A stretch of 7,975 nucleotides of DNA from Thermoplasmata archaeon (GCA_030039715.1 JASHVA010000091.1:1-7975), one strand, 5' to 3'; counted from the stretch's first letter, positions 1-7,332 are shown. Notes: generated by a model from the sequence alone, not told the origin. A program made the numbers and translations.

Positions 1-302
1 CGGAGGGCCGCCCCCGAAGGGGCGGTCGCGAGCACGATCCGGTCGAAGAGGAACGAAAGGTACCGCACTTCGGGCTCCGCGGCGTCGAGCTCGGATAGGT
101 CCCGGGTCGCCCGCGGGTCGTCCGCCGCCGCCAGGATGCGGGAGCGACCGATCGATCGGGCTCGCTCGTAGGCGGGGTCCTCGAGGAGGGATCGAACGGA
201 GGGGGCCTCGGCGCCGAGGAGGCCCTCCGCCCCGGGAAGGAACGGATAGCTCGCGAGGAGCGTGAGCTCTTCCCGCTGGAACGCCCCCGCGCGCGCCGCC
301 AT
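1..302 (-). CDS. priL: DNA primase large subunit PriL, N-terminal part (runs off the left edge)
   Basis: About 100 residues are visible, from an ATG at 302-300, with no stop before the window edge. The large subunit pairs with the catalytic PriS to form the archaeal/eukaryotic-type primase that makes replication primers. Recognition rests on the N-terminal pattern: a YPFLPGAE segment near residues 19-26, then a helix rich in Arg and Ala (YERARSIGRSRILAAA, about residues 44-59), then EVRYLSFLFDRIVLA (about residues 76-90). This order (YPF motif, RA-rich helix, hydrophobic helix after a Glu) is what I recall of PriL N-termini such as the Sulfolobus protein. The diagnostic C-terminal iron-sulfur cysteines lie outside the window, so the call is not proven. 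A GGAG at 309-312 (minus strand) stands four bases before the ATG and supports this start. The gene is divergent from the S53 peptidase. Confidence 0.68.
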   Translation of the reverse strand, partial: MAARAGAFQREELTLLASYPFLPGAEGLLGAEAPSVRSLLEDPAYERARSIGRSRILAAADDPRATRDLSELDAAEPEVRYLSFLFDRIVLATAPSGAAL

Positions 303-374
303 CGATCTCCGTCCCCTCGGAAGGGTGGCCGCGTCGTGCCGCCCCGCCCACCGACGGCCGTGGAGGCCGGCGCG

Positions 375-381
375 GGATAAA
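375..381 (-). promoter_or_regulatory. Possible TATA box for priL
   Basis: Read on the minus strand this is TTTATCC, one of the few AT-containing islands in a very GC-rich intergenic region. Transcription would start near 352, leaving a leader of about 50 bases that contains the GGAG ribosome-binding site at 309-312. It is a pattern match only; no clear BRE was recognised. Confidence 0.28.
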
Positions 382-418
382 GGGCTCGTCGGGGGCGCTC
401 TGGCCCTCCGGTAAGGAA

Positions 419-424
419 GATAAC
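419..424 (+). promoter_or_regulatory. Possible TATA box for the S53 peptidase gene
   Basis: GATAAC, preceded by the purine-rich AAGGAA, is the AT-richest stretch just upstream of the GTG at 456. A TATA centre near 421 would place the transcription start at about 447, giving a very short leader that still includes GGGGGA (445-450), a weak Shine-Dalgarno-like run five bases before the start codon. The spacing fits archaeal promoters; the sequence itself is a weak match. Confidence 0.3.
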
Positions 425-455
425 ACGTGCCGTCGCTAGGCGCCGGGGGAATCCC

Positions 456-3400
456 GTGCGCTCTCGATGGACGCCCTGGCTACCGGTGGTCCTCGCCGTG
501 GTGGTCCTCCTCGGTGGGACGGGCGTCGTCCCGTCGGCTTCGGCCGCGTCGGCGGCGACGCCCGGACCGTCGGCCGCAGCGACCGACCCCGTCGCGGTCG
601 CTCCGACGAACCCGACGCCCGCCGCGGCGACCGCCGACCGCGCCGTCGAGGTGGCGCCCGGCTATCGTGCGGCGCCGGGCGTGACCGACCTCGGACCTAC
701 TCCTTCCTCAGAGATCCTCAACGTGGCGGTCGGACTGCCGTCGGCGGACCCCGCCGGGCTCGATGCGTTCGTCTCTTCGGCGTCGGTCCCCGGCAGCCTC
801 GATTACCGCTCCTTCTTGACCGCCGCGACCGCCGACGCTCGGTACGGGGCCTCCGCGTCGGCCGTCGCCTCGGCCCGCTCGTACTTCGACCGGTTCGGCC
901 TGGCCACCTACGTGCCGGCGGGCGGGCTGCTGATCGAGGTGACCGGTCCGGCCGGCGAGCTCGGGCCGGCGTTCGGAACTAGCTTTGACACGTATGCGCT
1001 CGCCTCCGGGGCGACCTTCGTGAGCCATCCCACGCCCGCCAGCCTTCCCGGCTCGTTGGGGACCGACGGCGTCTTCGGTCTCGGCAACGAGACCGGGTTC
1101 CTCCCCGAAGTCGCCCCCGCGGCCGGCGCCTCGGTCGCCCCGACCGCGAGCTGCTCGGGGCCGTCGGGCGGCCTCTCCCCGTGCGCGATCGCGGACGCCT
1201 ACGACATCGCCCCGCTGGAAGAGAACGGGACGAACGGCACGGGGGAACGCCTCGCCGTGGTCGACGCCTACGCCGCCAGCGAGGGTCAGGACCAGCTGAC
1301 GAGCGACCTCACGTCGTTCGCGGCGGACACGTCGCTGGCGTACGGCACGGTCGACTTTCTGTACCCGGTACCGACCACCGCCGACCTGAACCAATCGGGG
1401 ACGAACTCGGGCTGGGCGCTCGAGGACGCGCTCGACCTCGAGTGGGCGCGCGCCTCGGCCCCCGGGGCGACCATCGAGATGACCTTCTCGCCGAACTCGG
1501 GCGTCGGGCTCTACGAGGCGATCGACTGGCTGGTCGCCGAGGACGACGCGAACGTCGTTTCGATGAGCTGGGGGGAGCCGGACACCGGGATCTTCAACGC
1601 CTACGACACGCCGTGCACGGCCGCCTGCAACGCGACGAGCGACGGCTCCTACGCGATCCTCGGGCCGGTGCTCGAGCTCGGCGCGGCCGAGGGGATCAGC
1701 TTCTTCGCCGCCACGGGCGACTGCGGCGCGGCGGACGGGACGAGCGGGGACGCGACCAACTTCCCGGCGTCGGACCCGTACGTCACGGCCGTCGGCGGCA
1801 CGGTGCTCACGGTCGGAACGGGCGACGTCTGGGCGGCCGAGTCCGGCTGGTCCGGCAACTCCACCGGCGGCACTTCCCCCGGTTGCGTGAACCAGGGCGG
1901 CTCGGGCGGAGGGTTCTCTCCGCTCCCCGAGCCGTGGTACCAGGACGGCATCCCCGACCCGTCCGGGCACCGGGGCGTTCCGGACGTCTCGATGGACGCG
2001 GACACGCCGGTCGGCATCGTGATGGACGGCGCCGATGAGGGCGTGATCGGCACGAGCGTCGGCACGCCGATCTGGGCCGGCCTCGGGGCGATCGCCGACC
2101 AGTACGCGGGCACGGGCCTCGGCCTCCTCAATCCGGGTCTCTACTCGATCCTGCGCGGCGCCAACTACACCGACGACTTCCACGACATAACCTCAGGCAA
2201 CAACGGCTACTCCGCCGCGCCGGGCTGGGACCCGGTGACGGGGATTGGCACGCCGATCGCCGACTCGCTCATTCCCGCGCTCGTCCGCGGCGGCGGGCTT
2301 GCCGGCGGGGGGCTCTCGACCGCCGTCTTCGCGACGCCCCGCTCGGGGGACGCGCCGCTCGTCGTATCGACGGCGATGGATGCGTCCGGCGGGAGCGGTC
2401 GGTACCCGCTCGAGGGGATCTCGTTCGGCGACGGGACGTCGCAGCTCTACACGGGAGGGATCGTGAACCACACGTACGACGCGGAGGGTTCGTTCCTCGT
2501 CCAGTCGTTCGTCGCCGACAGCTCGGGCAACACGTCGGTCTCGTTGCCCGTGCTCGTGGAGGTCGAGGGGACCGTCCTCACGGTCAACCTCACCGCGTCG
2601 GACACCGCGCCGGCGGTCGGCGAGAACGTGACGTTCTCGGCGACCGTGACCGGGGGGACGGCGCCGTACGCGTTCGCCTTCTACTTCGGCGACGGCTCCG
2701 ACGCGACCGGGTCCTCGGGCGCGGTCGTGCACGCCTTCGGCGTCTCGGGGAGCTTCTGCGCCGAGGTCGCGGTCGAGGACTCCGCCGTCGTCCCCGACTC
2801 CGGGATCAGCGCCCGGCTCCCGATCGCGGTCGGCGGCGCGAGCGCCCCCAGTTGCGCGAGCGGCACGACGCCGCTCGTCGTGACGCCGAACGCGACGGGC
2901 CGGGTGCTCGACGCGCCGGCCGACTACGGCGACTCGCTCTTCACGGTCTCGGGCGGCATCGGCGCGTTCGCCGACCTTCCCCCGTCGATCGCGATCGTCT
3001 CGAACGACTCGTACACCCAGGCGTGCGGCTGCACGATCTTCCGCCAACCGGGGAACTACACCGCGACCGAGTGGGCGAACGACTCGGTCGACGGCTCGGC
3101 CGAGGCGACGGAGAACGTCACCGTGGCCGCGCCGCTCGAGGCCACCTTCGCCGCGTCCACGCTCTACGGATTCGCCCCGCTCAAGGTCTACTTCTTCTCC
3201 TCCGTGAAGGGGGGCGTGGACGCGAACGCGAACCAGACGCGCTGGACGTTCGGGAACGGCGAGTCGGCCGTCGGCCACTCGGTCAGCACCACGTACGAGG
3301 CGCCCGGCGAGTACCTCGCGCTCGGGCAGATCTCCGACCTCGGCGAGGGGAACGGCAGCGAGCTCTTCCTGGTCGACGTCGCGCCGGACACCGGGGCGCT

Positions 3401-4379
3401 CCCGATCGGGCTCACGGCGACGATCAGCCCCGCCGTCAACGTGACGTCGGGCGCGGGGGTCCGATTCACGGCGACCGCCGAGGGGCCGACGAGCGACATC
3501 GCCGAGTCGGTGATCTACTGGAACCTCGGTTTCGGCCGCTCCGCGTTCGGGAGCCCCGTCAGCGAGACGTACGAGGCGCCCGCCGCCCCGATCTCGAACA
3601 ACACCCTCCTCGGCGAGGTGACGCTCGAGACGCCCTACCTCCAACCGATCTACACGGCGGGATTCCACCTCGCGCCGTTCTTCCAGGTCGAGTCGAGCGG
3701 CTTCGTCCCCCGGGTCGATGCGCTCTCCGCGACCACGAACGTCACCCCGGTGGTGAACCTCGTCCCGTTCGACATCTTCGGCAACGCGACCGCCGGCGGT
3801 CCGCGCCCGTGGGGCGTCACCTGGAACTTCGGGGACGGCACCACGGAGGACGGACCGGTCGCGCAGCACACGCTCTACGCGTCGCAGGGCTACACGGTGG
3901 CGACCCACGTGACGAACGCCTGGGGCGACTCGGCGACGCTCCTGACCGGGATCACGGCGAACGGCCCGCTCGGCGTCGCGGGCAGTGCGGTGCCGGGGGG
4001 TGGTCCGAAGCCGCTCAGCGTGACGATCGCGACCGCCGCCTACGGGGGGAAGGGGCCACCGTACCACTACGCCTGGACGTTCTCGAACGGCACTCGCGCC
4101 ACGACCGCGACCGTCCACCTGTACTTCCCCGAGATCGGCACCTACGTCCTCCGCCTCAACGTCACCGACCGCGCCGGCAACTTCGCCCTCAAGAACTTCA
4201 CGATCGTGGTCGGCTACCCGCTCCCGAACGCTCCGCTCGAGATCGCCCTCGGCAGCGCCGGCCTCGGAGCGCTCGTCGCGGTCGTGAGCCGACTCCGCCG
4301 CCCGCGGAAGCCGCGACCGGGCGCCGACCCGTGGCTCGACCACCCACGGACCGCGTCCGACGGGACCCCGGTCTGGTGA
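456..4379 (+). CDS. Secreted, membrane-anchored S53 (sedolisin/kumamolisin-type) peptidase with a PKD-module stalk, 1307 aa
   Basis: This is a serine-carboxyl endopeptidase predicted to act outside the cell at low pH. The GTG start gives an Arg-containing N-region, a hydrophobic core (about 8-25) and an ASA cleavage site near residue 30. An Ala/Thr/Pro-rich linker follows, then a pro-kumamolisin prodomain (about 85-217) and the catalytic domain (about 230-610). The family's Glu-Asp-Ser triad is visible as E323 and D327 in ALEDALDLEW and S534 in GTSVGTP; the oxyanion Asp is D422 in ATGDCG. The C-terminal calcium loop is recognisable from FHDIT (D577, I578) and GWDPVTGIGTP (D592). Residues 620-1252 are six or seven PKD/Ig-like modules. 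A hydrophobic segment (about 1261-1277) followed by RLRRPRKPR suggests a C-terminal membrane anchor with a tail of about 29 residues inside. I count 25 N-X-S/T sequons. No in-frame ATG, GTG or TTG lies just upstream. Substrates are unknown; family assignment is firm. Confidence 0.93.
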   Translation: MRSRWTPWLPVVLAVVVLLGGTGVVPSASAASAATPGPSAAATDPVAVAPTNPTPAAATADRAVEVAPGYRAAPGVTDLGPTPSSEILNVAVGLPSADPAGLDAFVSSASVPGSLDYRSFLTAATADARYGASASAVASARSYFDRFGLATYVPAGGLLIEVTGPAGELGPAFGTSFDTYALASGATFVSHPTPASLPGSLGTDGVFGLGNETGFLPEVAPAAGASVAPTASCSGPSGGLSPCAIADAYDIAPLEENGTNGTGERLAVVDAYAASEGQDQLTSDLTSFAADTSLAYGTVDFLYPVPTTADLNQSGTNSGWALEDALDLEWARASAPGATIEMTFSPNSGVGLYEAIDWLVAEDDANVVSMSWGEPDTGIFNAYDTPCTAACNATSDGSYAILGPVLELGAAEGISFFAATGDCGAADGTSGDATNFPASDPYVTAVGGTVLTVGTGDVWAAESGWSGNSTGGTSPGCVNQGGSGGGFSPLPEPWYQDGIPDPSGHRGVPDVSMDADTPVGIVMDGADEGVIGTSVGTPIWAGLGAIADQYAGTGLGLLNPGLYSILRGANYTDDFHDITSGNNGYSAAPGWDPVTGIGTPIADSLIPALVRGGGLAGGGLSTAVFATPRSGDAPLVVSTAMDASGGSGRYPLEGISFGDGTSQLYTGGIVNHTYDAEGSFLVQSFVADSSGNTSVSLPVLVEVEGTVLTVNLTASDTAPAVGENVTFSATVTGGTAPYAFAFYFGDGSDATGSSGAVVHAFGVSGSFCAEVAVEDSAVVPDSGISARLPIAVGGASAPSCASGTTPLVVTPNATGRVLDAPADYGDSLFTVSGGIGAFADLPPSIAIVSNDSYTQACGCTIFRQPGNYTATEWANDSVDGSAEATENVTVAAPLEATFAASTLYGFAPLKVYFFSSVKGGVDANANQTRWTFGNGESAVGHSVSTTYEAPGEYLALGQISDLGEGNGSELFLVDVAPDTGALPIGLTATISPAVNVTSGAGVRFTATAEGPTSDIAESVIYWNLGFGRSAFGSPVSETYEAPAAPISNNTLLGEVTLETPYLQPIYTAGFHLAPFFQVESSGFVPRVDALSATTNVTPVVNLVPFDIFGNATAGGPRPWGVTWNFGDGTTEDGPVAQHTLYASQGYTVATHVTNAWGDSATLLTGITANGPLGVAGSAVPGGGPKPLSVTIATAAYGGKGPPYHYAWTFSNGTRATTATVHLYFPEIGTYVLRLNVTDRAGNFALKNFTIVVGYPLPNAPLEIALGSAGLGALVAVVSRLRRPRKPRPGADPWLDHPRTASDGTPVW
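2316..4211 (+). repeat. Array of PKD/Ig-like modules inside the S53 peptidase
   Basis: These modules of about 80-95 residues each form the C-terminal half of the peptidase. Full PKD-type FGDG motifs occur at residues 657-660, 744-747 and 1125-1128. Degenerate versions are FGNG at 932-935, LGFG at about 1024-1027 and FSNG at 1209-1212. A segment at about 803-895 has no such motif and carries two closely spaced cysteines (C857, C859). PKD domains are beta-sandwich folds used as spacers or polysaccharide/protein binding modules in exported proteins; here they would hold the catalytic domain away from the membrane anchor. Confidence 0.8.
3243..3582 (+). repeat. Two neighbouring PKD-like modules related by internal duplication
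   Basis: The segment from W930 (WTFGNGESAVGHSVSTTYEAP without its last residue is conserved in outline) resembles the segment from W1022 (WNLGFGRSAFGSPVSETYE), with matching residues at the same spacing, exactly 92 residues (276 bases) apart. At DNA level a 16-base word, ACGTACGAGGCGCCCG, occurs at 3291-3306 and again at 3567-3582. This indicates that one module arose by duplication of the other, with the PKD glycine/aspartate motif since eroded in both copies. Confidence 0.6.
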
Positions 4380-4397
4380 GCGGCGAGCGGGCTCCGG

Positions 4398-5741
4398 CTA
4401 GAGGAGCCGGGGCACGATGAACTGCCAGAGGAGCAGGACCAGGACGAGGAGCGAGGAGACCGTCACGGCCCGGGTCCCGAACTGGTCGAGCTGCGCCGAG
4501 TCCCAGCCCCGACGCCAGCGGGCGGCGATCGACGCCATGAAGTCTCGGAAGAGGAGGCCCCCGTCGAGGGGGACGAGTGGGAGCGCGTTCGAGAGGCCGA
4601 GGAGGAAGTTCATCCACGCGAGCCAGTAGAGGAGGTTCGCGCCGATCCAGAAGAGCTGCGGGTTCGCTCCCGCGAACGGGCCGGTGAGGTGGAAGAAGGA
4701 GATCGTCGAGCCGCCGACCGGCTCCAAGCTCGCGAGCGGCAGGACGAGCCAGTAGACGCTCCCCTCCAGCGGGCCGGCCGAGCTCCCGAGCGGCCAGACG
4801 AGCGTCGACTTGAGCTCGGCCGGCGTGAGGAACGCCACCGCGACGCCGAGGAACCCCCGACCCGGCACCGTCGGACTCGGCGCGAGCGTGACGCGCGTCG
4901 TGACGAGGCTCTGGTTCGCCGCCGAGTAGTAGACGATCGGGATCACCTCGCCGGCGTGCGTGTCGGCGAGGGACGACTCGAAGAGCGTCGAGTTCGTGGT
5001 GGCGGTCCCATTGATGGAGACGAGGATGTCGCCCGGGGCGAGGCTCGCGTTCGCCGCGGGCGTGTTCGATTCGACGACCGCGATCCCGACGCCGTTCGCG
5101 TTCGGCGCGACGGACGAGGAGACGACGAGCGAGAGCGCGGCGAAGAACAGCAACGTCAGGGCGAAGTTCGCGAGCACCCCGGCCGCCGCGACGCGGTCGC
5201 GCTTCCGCCGCGTCGCGGCGAGCATCTCGGCGTCGTCCTGCTCGACGAACGCCCCGACCGGGACGACGCACCAGAGCACCCCGAGCGTCTTCACCCCGAT
5301 CCCCTGGGAGCGGGCGACGACCCCGTGGGCGAGCTCGTGGAGCACGACGCCGACGACGAGCGCGACGATACCGTAGCCGACGGGGATGATCGGATTGATC
5401 CCCGGCAGGCCGAGCGCCTCCGTCGGCGACGGCGCCGTCGCCGGGGTGAGGCGGAGGGAGATCACGGCGTCGATGACGAGCAGCACCAGGATCGCGCCCA
5501 TCGCGACCACCGCGAGCGCGATCCCGAGGTCGGCGGCGGCGGTCCAGAACCGGCGGAAGCGGGCCCAGCGCTCGAGCGCGGCCCGCCCGCGGGTCGTCTT
5601 GATCATCAGCGCGGGTCCGAGCAGCGAGAGCGACTTGTCCGGGCCGATCCAGCCGGCCCGGTAGCAGAGGTAGACCCCGACCCCGTACAGCACGATGACG
5701 AGGAACGCGATCTCGTAGCCGAGGTACGGGTCGGAAGCCAT
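4398..5741 (-). CDS. M50 family site-2-type intramembrane metalloprotease with PDZ domain, 447 aa
   Basis: A zinc protease of the S2P/RseP group that cuts substrates within the membrane. The metal site is complete: HELAH (H135, E136, H139) lies in a transmembrane helix (about 121-147), and the third ligand region reads N385-x2-P388-x4-D393-G394 near the C-terminus. Between them a PDZ domain (about 213-300) carries the typical APGDILVSINGTA stretch and would gate or position substrate. Other hydrophobic segments lie at about 9-28, 68-95, 152-166, 185-208, 326-340, 362-384 and 425-443, so the protein is polytopic. The start is the ATG at 5741-5739; a TATA-like CATAAGG about 28 bases upstream suggests a leaderless or nearly leaderless mRNA. 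It lies 46 bases after rtcB on the same strand and converges on the S53 gene with an 18-base gap. Substrates and any link to the S53 peptidase are unknown. Confidence 0.9.
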   Translation of the reverse strand: MASDPYLGYEIAFLVIVLYGVGVYLCYRAGWIGPDKSLSLLGPALMIKTTRGRAALERWARFRRFWTAAADLGIALAVVAMGAILVLLVIDAVISLRLTPATAPSPTEALGLPGINPIIPVGYGIVALVVGVVLHELAHGVVARSQGIGVKTLGVLWCVVPVGAFVEQDDAEMLAATRRKRDRVAAAGVLANFALTLLFFAALSLVVSSSVAPNANGVGIAVVESNTPAANASLAPGDILVSINGTATTNSTLFESSLADTHAGEVIPIVYYSAANQSLVTTRVTLAPSPTVPGRGFLGVAVAFLTPAELKSTLVWPLGSSAGPLEGSVYWLVLPLASLEPVGGSTISFFHLTGPFAGANPQLFWIGANLLYWLAWMNFLLGLSNALPLVPLDGGLLFRDFMASIAARWRRGWDSAQLDQFGTRAVTVSSLLVLVLLLWQFIVPRLL

Positions 5742-5765
5742 CCTGCGCGAGATACGCCGGGCCCG

Positions 5766-5772
5766 CCTTATG
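5766..5772 (-). promoter_or_regulatory. Possible TATA box for the M50 protease gene
   Basis: Read on the minus strand this is CATAAGG, centred about 28 bases before the ATG at 5741. That spacing fits an archaeal TATA element driving a leaderless transcript. It lies in the 46-base gap after rtcB, so the protease gene may have its own promoter even if readthrough from rtcB also occurs. A second AT-containing word, GTATC near 5753-5749, is too close to the start codon to serve as TATA. Confidence 0.38.
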
Positions 5773-5787
5773 ACGTCTCGCGGGGCT

Positions 5788-7239
5788 TCAGCCCTTGACG
5801 ACCCCGAGCGGGACCAGGCGGGCGACGCGGCGCGTGAGGCCGGCCCCCTCCGCGACGCGAACGACGTCCTCGATGTTCTTGTAGGCGCCGGGCGCCTCCT
5901 CCGTGACCCCCTCCCGCGAGGTCGACCGGACGACGATGCCCCGCCCCGCGAGGCTCCGAGTCACCTCGTCGTACCGGAACTCCCGGTTCGCGGCGTGGCG
6001 GGAGAGCCGCCGGCCCGCCCCGTGGCAGGAGGAGCCGAAGGCGCGCTCCATCGAGGTCGGGAGGCCGGCGAGGACGTAGCTCGCCGTCCCCATGTCGCCC
6101 GGGATCAGCACCGGCTGGCCGAAGCGCCGGTACGGTGCCGGCACCTCCTCCCGCCCCGCGGGGAAGGCGCGCGTCGCCCCCTTCCGGTGGACCAGGAGGG
6201 GGCGCTGTCCGCCGTCGACCGCGTGCGTCTCCACCTTCGCCATGTTGTGCGAGATGTCGTAGACGACGGAGAGGTCGAGCTCCTCCCACGGCCGGGCGAA
6301 GACGGTGGCGAACGCGCGACGTACCCCGTCCGTGATCGCCTGCCGGTTCGCCCACGCGAAGTTGGCGGCCGCGGCCATCGCCGCGAGGTACCGCTGGGCG
6401 CGCTCGGAAGGGATCGGCGCGCAGGAGAGCTGGCGATCGACGAGCGTGACCCCGTCGGAGGCGAGCGCCCGGTCCATCTCCTGGATGTAGTCGGTCGCGA
6501 CCTGGTGCCCGAGGCCGCGCGAGCCGGTGTGGAGCATCACGACGACCTGACCCGGCGCGAGGCCGAGCGCCGGGGCGAACTCGGGGTCGAACACCTCGTC
6601 GACCGCCTGCACCTCGAGGAAGTGGTTCCCCGAGCCGAGCGTGCCGAGCTGCTTCAGGCCGCGCTTCTTCGCGCTCTCGCTCACGGCGGCCGGGTCGGCG
6701 GGAGCGAGCCGGCCCTCCTCTTCCTGGAACTCGAGGTCGGAGGCACGTCCCAGCCCCTCCGCGACCGCCCAGCGGGCACCCCCGGCGAGCGCTTCGTCCA
6801 CGCGGGCCGGCGTGAGCGGGTGACCGCCCCGCGAACCGACCCCCGAGGGCACCTCGCGGAAGAGCCGCTCGACGAGCGCGGCGAGGCGCGGGCGGACCTC
6901 CTCCACGCGAAGGGAGGAGCGGAGGAGCCGAACCCCGCAGTTGATGTCGTAGCCGATCCCGCCCGGCGAGACCACGCCCTCCGCGAGGTCGAAGGCGGCG
7001 ACCCCACCGACCGGGAAGCCGTAGCCGAAGTGGATGTCGGGCATCGCGAGCGCGTGGACCTGGACGCCGGGGAGCGTCGCGACGTTCGCGAGCTGCGCGA
7101 GGGACGGGTCCCCCGTCACGCCCGCGAGCAGCGCGGCGTTGGAGAAGAGCCGCCCGGGGACGCGCATGCCGGGGACCTCCTCGGGCGGGATGTCGAAGGT
7201 GAACTCATCCCGCTGGACGAGCGCGGGGGCGTTCGGCAT
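5788..7239 (-). CDS. rtcB: RtcB, GTP- and Mn2+-dependent RNA-splicing ligase, 483 aa
   Basis: Joins 2',3'-cyclic-phosphate or 3'-phosphate RNA ends to 5'-hydroxyl ends; in archaea this seals tRNA exons after intron removal and repairs RNA. All active-site residues known from Pyrococcus RtcB are visible with nearly the same numbering: D98 and C101 in GGIGYDINCGVR, N205 and H206 in GSGNHFLEV, H237 in MLHTGSRG, H331 in ISHNMAK, and H406, the guanylylated histidine, in SCHGAGR. The length of 483 matches the usual size of about 480. The same frame stays open 45 codons further, to an ATG at 7374, but that extension is Arg/Gly/Pro-rich, would overlap the opposite gene, and contains the TATA box. The ATG at 7239-7237, about 27 bases after TATAATA, is therefore chosen, implying leaderless translation. 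No archease gene is seen nearby. Confidence 0.96.
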   Translation of the reverse strand: MPNAPALVQRDEFTFDIPPEEVPGMRVPGRLFSNAALLAGVTGDPSLAQLANVATLPGVQVHALAMPDIHFGYGFPVGGVAAFDLAEGVVSPGGIGYDINCGVRLLRSSLRVEEVRPRLAALVERLFREVPSGVGSRGGHPLTPARVDEALAGGARWAVAEGLGRASDLEFQEEEGRLAPADPAAVSESAKKRGLKQLGTLGSGNHFLEVQAVDEVFDPEFAPALGLAPGQVVVMLHTGSRGLGHQVATDYIQEMDRALASDGVTLVDRQLSCAPIPSERAQRYLAAMAAAANFAWANRQAITDGVRRAFATVFARPWEELDLSVVYDISHNMAKVETHAVDGGQRPLLVHRKGATRAFPAGREEVPAPYRRFGQPVLIPGDMGTASYVLAGLPTSMERAFGSSCHGAGRRLSRHAANREFRYDEVTRSLAGRGIVVRSTSREGVTEEAPGAYKNIEDVVRVAEGAGLTRRVARLVPLGVVKG

Positions 7240-7260
7240 GGCGGGGCGCCATCCGCGACC

Positions 7261-7270
7261 CCTATTATAG
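7261..7270 (-). promoter_or_regulatory. TATA box of rtcB
   Basis: Read on the minus strand this is CTATAATAGG, by far the clearest AT-rich element in the window. Its centre is about 27 bases before the A of the rtcB ATG at 7239, the standard distance between an archaeal TATA box and the transcription start, so the mRNA should begin at or next to the start codon. On the plus strand the same bases read CTATTATAG, so weak divergent use toward the zinc-ribbon gene is also conceivable. Confidence 0.62.
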
Positions 7271-7297
7271 CCGCTCGGCGGCGGGAGGGCGGGAAAG

Positions 7298-7305
7298 CAA
7301 GATAC
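7298..7305 (+). promoter_or_regulatory. Possible TATA-like element for the zinc-ribbon gene
   Basis: CAAGATAC, preceded by the purine-rich GGGAAAG, would place a transcription start near 7328, leaving a leader of about 15 bases that contains the GAGGAG ribosome-binding site. The match to TATA consensus is weak. Confidence 0.25.
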
Positions 7306-7332
7306 GCCCCGGCCGCCTCGTTCGTACCGCCC

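Noticed and set aside
303..455. A small RNA gene or operator in the priL/S53 intergenic region
   Set aside because: Only short palindromes such as ACGGCCGT (353-360) and a 5-bp pairing were seen; these are expected by chance in DNA this GC-rich.
427..684. Short plus-strand frame starting at GTG 427
   Set aside because: Arg/Pro-rich product in a different frame from the S53 gene, which has a clear signal peptide starting at 456.
2193..4343. A 716-codon open frame on the minus strand opposite the S53 peptidase, and similar ones at 708-2183 (minus) and 2852-4420 (plus)
   Set aside because: The products are dominated by Arg, Gly, Asp, Glu and Ala with no recognisable motif. They are shadows: GC-rich codon use in the real gene removes stop codons from other frames.
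4255..4379. Archaeosortase-type C-terminal sorting signal on the S53 protein
   Set aside because: There is a hydrophobic segment followed by basic residues, but no PGF-like motif before it, and about 29 residues follow instead of a very short tail; a plain membrane anchor explains it better.
4390..4408. Intrinsic transcription terminator at the S53/M50 junction
   Set aside because: The 6-bp stem has no T-run on either side and lies partly within the M50 coding end, so it was kept as an observation rather than annotated as a terminator.
4198..5271. Long open frame on the minus strand overlapping the M50 and S53 genes
   Set aside because: Arg/Ala-rich, out of frame with the M50 gene whose HELAH and NxxPxxxxDG motifs are intact; a GC-driven shadow frame.
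4689..5798. 369-codon plus-strand open frame antisense to the M50 gene
   Set aside because: Composition is almost entirely charged residues with runs of Arg, Asp and Glu; no domain, and it mirrors the real minus-strand gene.
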